DNA from: an uncultured Lachnospiraceae bacterium
Lineage (GTDB): Bacteria > Bacillota > Clostridia > Lachnospirales > Lachnospiraceae
Assembly: GCA_910579325.1 (NCBI GenBank)
Contig: CAJTTU010000027.1
Location: forward strand, 15,816 to 41,186
Direction of reading: 5' to 3'
DNA length: 25,371 bases
In this document: positions 22,862-25,371 of the stretch, piece after piece
Position numbering within the stretch: position 1 is the stretch's first letter
Layout of the letters: the number at the start of each line of letters is the position of its first letter
Notes under the pieces: model-generated
Seen by the model: the letters and a program-made list of their open reading frames with translations, nothing else
What the model was told of the DNA's origin: nothing
Database searches by the model: none
Translations under genes and position numbers: made by a program

Positions 22862-23434
22862 TTATAAGGTCTGTTTTTCTGACAACTGCCATTCGTTTTT
22901 CAGCAGACCATACATACAGGTATCGACGATCCCTTTATTGTTCCAGTCCGCCTGGCGAAGGGTTCCTTCATATTTTAAACCGCATTTCTTCATCACATCT
23001 CCCGAATGAGGATTATTTGGATCATGCCGGGACTCAATCCGGTTCACTTTTACCTCGTCGAAAAAAAAGGGAATAATCCCCCGAAAAGCCTCGGTCGTGA
23101 TCCCGAGACGCCACCAACGGCTTCCGATGCAGTAACCGATATGAACTTTTTTCGTCCGCTCATCCTGATCCACGACGGAAATCGACCCGATTGGTTCGCC
23201 AATCTCTTTTAATTCAATCGCCCACTGGTAAAACGACAGGCCTTTATATGACGCGATCCACTCGTCTATAATCCGCTCCGTATCCCGCATGTCATGATAA
23301 GTGGGCCATGTCAGAAACTCTGTGACCCTGTCGTCGCTCTCCCAGTTTTTAAAGGCCGCCGGCGCGTCATCCCTGACAAACCGGCGCAGGATCAGCCGCT
23401 CCGTTTCGATCCTGACCGTTCCTTTATGTTCCAT
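22862..23434 (-). CDS. GNAT family N-acetyltransferase, RimJ/RimL type
   Basis: This is a 190-aa cytoplasmic acetyltransferase. The N-terminus IETERLILRRFVRDDAPAAF and the acetyl-CoA binding segment HIGYCIGSRWWRLGITTEAF are typical of the RimJ/RimL (GNAT_3) group. NRIESRHDPNNPHSGDVMKK followed by CGLKYEGTLRQ is the usual C-terminal part. The group acetylates ribosomal-protein N-termini, small molecules or antibiotics; the substrate here cannot be told. The ATG at 23434 is preceded by GGGAGGA. It follows the two-tRNA unit and its terminator by about 80 bases, and no clear promoter of its own is seen. Confidence 0.92.
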   Translation of the reverse strand: MEHKGTVRIETERLILRRFVRDDAPAAFKNWESDDRVTEFLTWPTYHDMRDTERIIDEWIASYKGLSFYQWAIELKEIGEPIGSISVVDQDERTKKVHIGYCIGSRWWRLGITTEAFRGIIPFFFDEVKVNRIESRHDPNNPHSGDVMKKCGLKYEGTLRQADWNNKGIVDTCMYGLLKNEWQLSEKQTL

Positions 23435-23514
23435 AAAATCCTCCCGCTTTCTCTTTCTAAATATGGTTCCGCTTCACCTGGCCGCTCTTATTCCGACTGT
23501 CCCATATAAAATAC

Positions 23515-23557
23515 AAAAAACCTTTGAATCCATATCTGTCAGGAATCCAAAGGTTTC
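23515..23557 (-). terminator. Terminator of the tRNA-Pro/tRNA-Glu unit
   Basis: AAACCTTTG and CAAAGGTTT (23518-23526 and 23548-23556) pair around a 21-base loop that can pair further, followed on the minus strand by a T-run. It lies 6 bases beyond the tRNA-Glu 3' end. Confidence 0.8.
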
Positions 23558-23562
23558 TGTCA

Positions 23563-23634
23563 TAGCCCGTAGGGGAATCGAACCCCTGTTTCCGCCGTGA
23601 GAGGGCGGCGTCTTAACCGCTTGACCAACGAGCC
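23563..23634 (-). tRNA. tRNA-Glu, anticodon CTC
   Basis: This 72-nt tRNA has acceptor GGCTCGT/ACGGGCT with two G-U pairs and discriminator A. The anticodon stem is CCGCC/GGCGG with loop CTCTCAC, so the anticodon is CTC (codon GAG). The T-loop is TTCGATT. CCA is not encoded. It is the second gene of a two-tRNA transcript. Confidence 0.96.
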
Positions 23635-23648
23635 ATATTTATTTTTAA

Positions 23649-23722
23649 TCGAGGCGACAAGATTCGAACTTGCGGCCTCCGCGTCCCGAACACGGCGCTC
23701 TACCAAACTGAGCCACGCCTCG
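23649..23722 (-). tRNA. tRNA-Pro, anticodon CGG
   Basis: This 74-nt tRNA has acceptor CGAGGCG/CGCCTCG and discriminator A. The anticodon stem CCGTG/CGCGG has loop TTCGGGA, giving anticodon CGG (codon CCG). The T-loop is TTCGAAT. CCA is not encoded. It is the first gene of the two-tRNA unit, 14 bases from tRNA-Glu. Confidence 0.95.
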
Positions 23723-23732
23723 ATGCCTGTTT

Positions 23733-23761
23733 AGTATAGTATAAATTGTGCCAATTGTCAA
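23733..23761 (-). promoter_or_regulatory. Promoter of the tRNA-Pro/tRNA-Glu unit
   Basis: On the minus strand a perfect TTGACA (23761-23756), a 17-base spacer and TATACT (23738-23733) lie just upstream of tRNA-Pro. AT-rich DNA upstream of the -35 box (23762-23795) could serve as an UP element, as in stable-RNA promoters. Confidence 0.8.
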
Positions 23762-23896
23762 CAATTTTTTGAAAAAATTTTAAAATTAATTTTCACCCAC
23801 GTTTTTACCATATCAGAACCATTTCCCGCCTCTATATCCCCCTCTGACTGCTTGTTCCGGCAGACGTTCTTTCTGCCTTGTAAGATACTTTAAAAC

Positions 23897-23931
23897 GTGA
23901 AATACCCATTGCAAAACGCAGGGTATTTCAC
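23897..23931 (-). terminator. Probable terminator of the DUF4422 gene
   Basis: GTGAAATACCC (23897-23907) and GGGTATTTCAC (23921-23931) form a perfect 11-bp stem with a 13-base loop, followed on the minus strand by GTTTTAA. It lies about 60 bases beyond the stop codon. The rest of the spacer from 23723 to 23990 holds only the tRNA promoter and no gene. Confidence 0.65.
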
Positions 23932-23990
23932 CCTTGTTTCTTATGACTTCATTTGTCTCCCAACGGCGCTTTCATCCGAAAAGCTCCCTG

Positions 23991-25043
23991 TCACTCCAGA
24001 AAATTCTTATCCGCATACACAACTCTGTACCGCTCCCTGTTTTTCTCAAAGAAAAAACTGATCAGCCTCTCCGAAAGAAATCCCGGATACCGGTTCTGAT
24101 ACCCGTCCTCCCGCTCGCCCCCATGCTCCGCGCAGATAAACAGAATCGGAAACATCCACGCACACAGGTCGTCCAGCACTTTTTTCTTCATAATAAACAT
24201 ATTGCAGGGCGAGTAAAGATTGGTATCAAAAAAATCAACCGCCTCCGCATAATCATCCGGATAAACCTTTTTCAGATAATCCATCATAAATTCCCAGTCA
24301 GAGGCCACATGCCTCTCACGGTAATTTTGTTCAATACTTGGCGCCACATAAAGGGGCGTCGGCAAAATCACGTCGATCTCCCTCTCCCTCATGTCCGAAA
24401 GCCACCGCTCCCCCAAAAGAAAATGCCTCCGGTAATGCTCCAAACCAACAATCTCCTGTCTGGCGTTCTTCCATATCCAATATAACGCCGTCAATTCGCA
24501 AAACTGCCTGTTTCTGCCGGAAATCTGTTCCCCCACATCATCGGTCAATTCGCAGATTCTCCGCTCCGTAAGCGCCGCTCCCACCTGTATTTCCTTTTGA
24601 AACTCAGACAGTTTATACTCCCGTCGTAAAGGTTGATCAAAAACAGACCTGGCGATATAAATACAGGCCAGCTCCCCCAGAGCGTTTAACTTTGGATATT
24701 CCCGTTCTATTTCCGCGAAATAAATCTCCAGAAAGCGATCGCGCAATTCCCTGTCAAGCGCCGGCGTAACCGGGATAATCTCTTTCATACCCATCCGGCG
24801 CAGTTTCTCCGTCAACCCGCCGTGATACACGCCTCTTGTCCCCAGATACACCGGGTAATTGGTTTGAAGCTGCGCGGTTTCATCAAAATTAAGCACCGGT
24901 GTCCCGTCGATCTCTCCGGGGTTCGGCTCGTCGTTATCATATAAATACGCGGCGATCTTTATGTCCGGATATAGTTTTGTAAGATATACTCCCAATGTCT
25001 GCGCTCTGGAATGAGCGCCGACGATGTAAATGTTTTGTTTCAT
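23991..25043 (-). CDS. DUF4422 protein with N-terminal Rossmann-like domain
   Basis: This is a 350-aa protein in two parts. Residues 1-130 begin KQNIYIVGAHSRAQTLGVYL and look like a Rossmann-type nucleotide- or sugar-binding module. Residues about 150-350 match the DUF4422 family, with the signature DDVGEQISGRNRQFCELTAL followed by YWIWKNARQEIVGLEHYRRHF. DUF4422 proteins are found in capsule and exopolysaccharide clusters and are thought to be glycosyltransferases acting on surface glycans; direct activity data are sparse. The ATG at 25043 has AAGGGGAC just upstream. The upstream partial gene reads the same way, so both may belong to a surface polysaccharide locus continuing beyond the window. 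Confidence 0.88.
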   Translation of the reverse strand: MKQNIYIVGAHSRAQTLGVYLTKLYPDIKIAAYLYDNDEPNPGEIDGTPVLNFDETAQLQTNYPVYLGTRGVYHGGLTEKLRRMGMKEIIPVTPALDRELRDRFLEIYFAEIEREYPKLNALGELACIYIARSVFDQPLRREYKLSEFQKEIQVGAALTERRICELTDDVGEQISGRNRQFCELTALYWIWKNARQEIVGLEHYRRHFLLGERWLSDMREREIDVILPTPLYVAPSIEQNYRERHVASDWEFMMDYLKKVYPDDYAEAVDFFDTNLYSPCNMFIMKKKVLDDLCAWMFPILFICAEHGGEREDGYQNRYPGFLSERLISFFFEKNRERYRVVYADKNFLE

Positions 25044-25176
25044 TTTGTCCCCTTTAAGTTTCCATGTTTCAAGCCAAACATCCTTTTAAGTTGTCTTATA
25101 AAACACTTTTCATCTATCATGCAGATAAACATTCATAACCGTTGTGACATATCTCAAGACAACAGGTCCGATCGTC

Positions 25177-25371
25177 TCAGTTTTCATAAAGTTTTTCCAG
25201 CTGCCCGGTTGCAAGCCGAATATCATACCCTGCCCTGGCTATTTTTTCATCCTGTCTGTCTCTGCGCATATTTATTTTGCTTCCTGCCAGCTCCTCCACC
25301 CAGCGCAATTCCTCCAGTGGAAGGAAAGTTACCAAATCCGTTATACAGACTTCTTTCGGCACATTTTCAGA
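25177..25371 (-). CDS. C-terminal part of an unidentified protein, cut by the window edge
   Basis: The last 64 codons and stop of a gene that enters from beyond 25371. The reading frame is open to the edge, so the GTG near 25362 is not a credible start. The visible part is charged and helical (LPLEELRWVEELAGSKINMR, ending GQLEKLYEN). I recognise no family. Its stop lies 133 bases before the DUF4422 start, and that spacer contains an 8-base inverted repeat (25090-25097 with 25156-25163). Confidence 0.6.
   Translation of the reverse strand, partial: SENVPKEVCITDLVTFLPLEELRWVEELAGSKINMRRDRQDEKIARAGYDIRLATGQLEKLYEN

Overview
The window (about 25.4 kb, moderately GC-rich coding DNA with AT-rich spacers) looks like the chromosome of a low-GC-lineage anaerobe of the class Clostridia, most likely Lachnospiraceae. 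This is inferred from AGGAGG-type ribosome binding sites throughout, sigma-A style TTGACA-17-TATAAT promoters, tRNA genes without an encoded CCA, a fused FeoA-FeoB, two lipoprotein-dependent amino-acid ABC systems and many TTG/GTG-adjacent starts. No phage, IS element, CRISPR array or rRNA is visible.

Layout. (1) 1-4945, plus strand: an unrecognised 306-aa protein behind a promoter and a GC-rich leader hairpin, then a ferrous-iron transporter (FeoA-FeoB fusion) with a possible Fur box upstream and a MATE exporter close behind it. (2) 4936-6425: rlmH (minus), overlapping the MATE gene tail to tail, and a divergent two-TM hypothetical gene with a clear promoter. (3) 6534-11427, minus: a complete LIV-type branched-chain amino-acid importer, livJ-livH-livM-livG-livF. 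livJ has its own strong promoter and a long structured leader. Tandem terminators and a second promoter separate livJ from livHMGF, and a bidirectional terminator closes the block. (4) 11685-14537, minus: a second lipoprotein/permease/ATPase importer of the TrpXYZ-like class (COG2984/COG4120/COG1101) with its own promoter. (5) 14759-21395, minus: a tightly packed run from one promoter: yggS, an fkbH-like gene, an acyl carrier protein gene, a GT-C-like membrane protein gene, an OGG1-type DNA glycosylase gene, azlC and azlD. (6) 21595-25371, minus: tRNA-Leu(AAG), a membrane-anchored hypothetical protein, a GNAT acetyltransferase, tRNA-Glu(CTC), tRNA-Pro(CGG), a Rossmann/DUF4422 fusion protein and the tail of a gene that runs out of the window.

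How it fits together. Much of the centre concerns amino-acid traffic: a LIV importer, a TrpXYZ-like importer and an AzlCD-type branched-chain exporter lie within 10 kb. The most interesting unit is yggS-fkbH-acp-membrane protein. The FkbH and ACP pair is the known machinery for loading a glyceryl unit from 1,3-bisphosphoglycerate onto a carrier protein. Here no polyketide synthase or O-acyltransferase is next to it. The next gene instead encodes a polytopic GT-C-like protein, which suggests an undescribed envelope or glycan modification. The DUF4422 gene and the partial gene at the right edge may belong to a surface polysaccharide locus continuing beyond the window.
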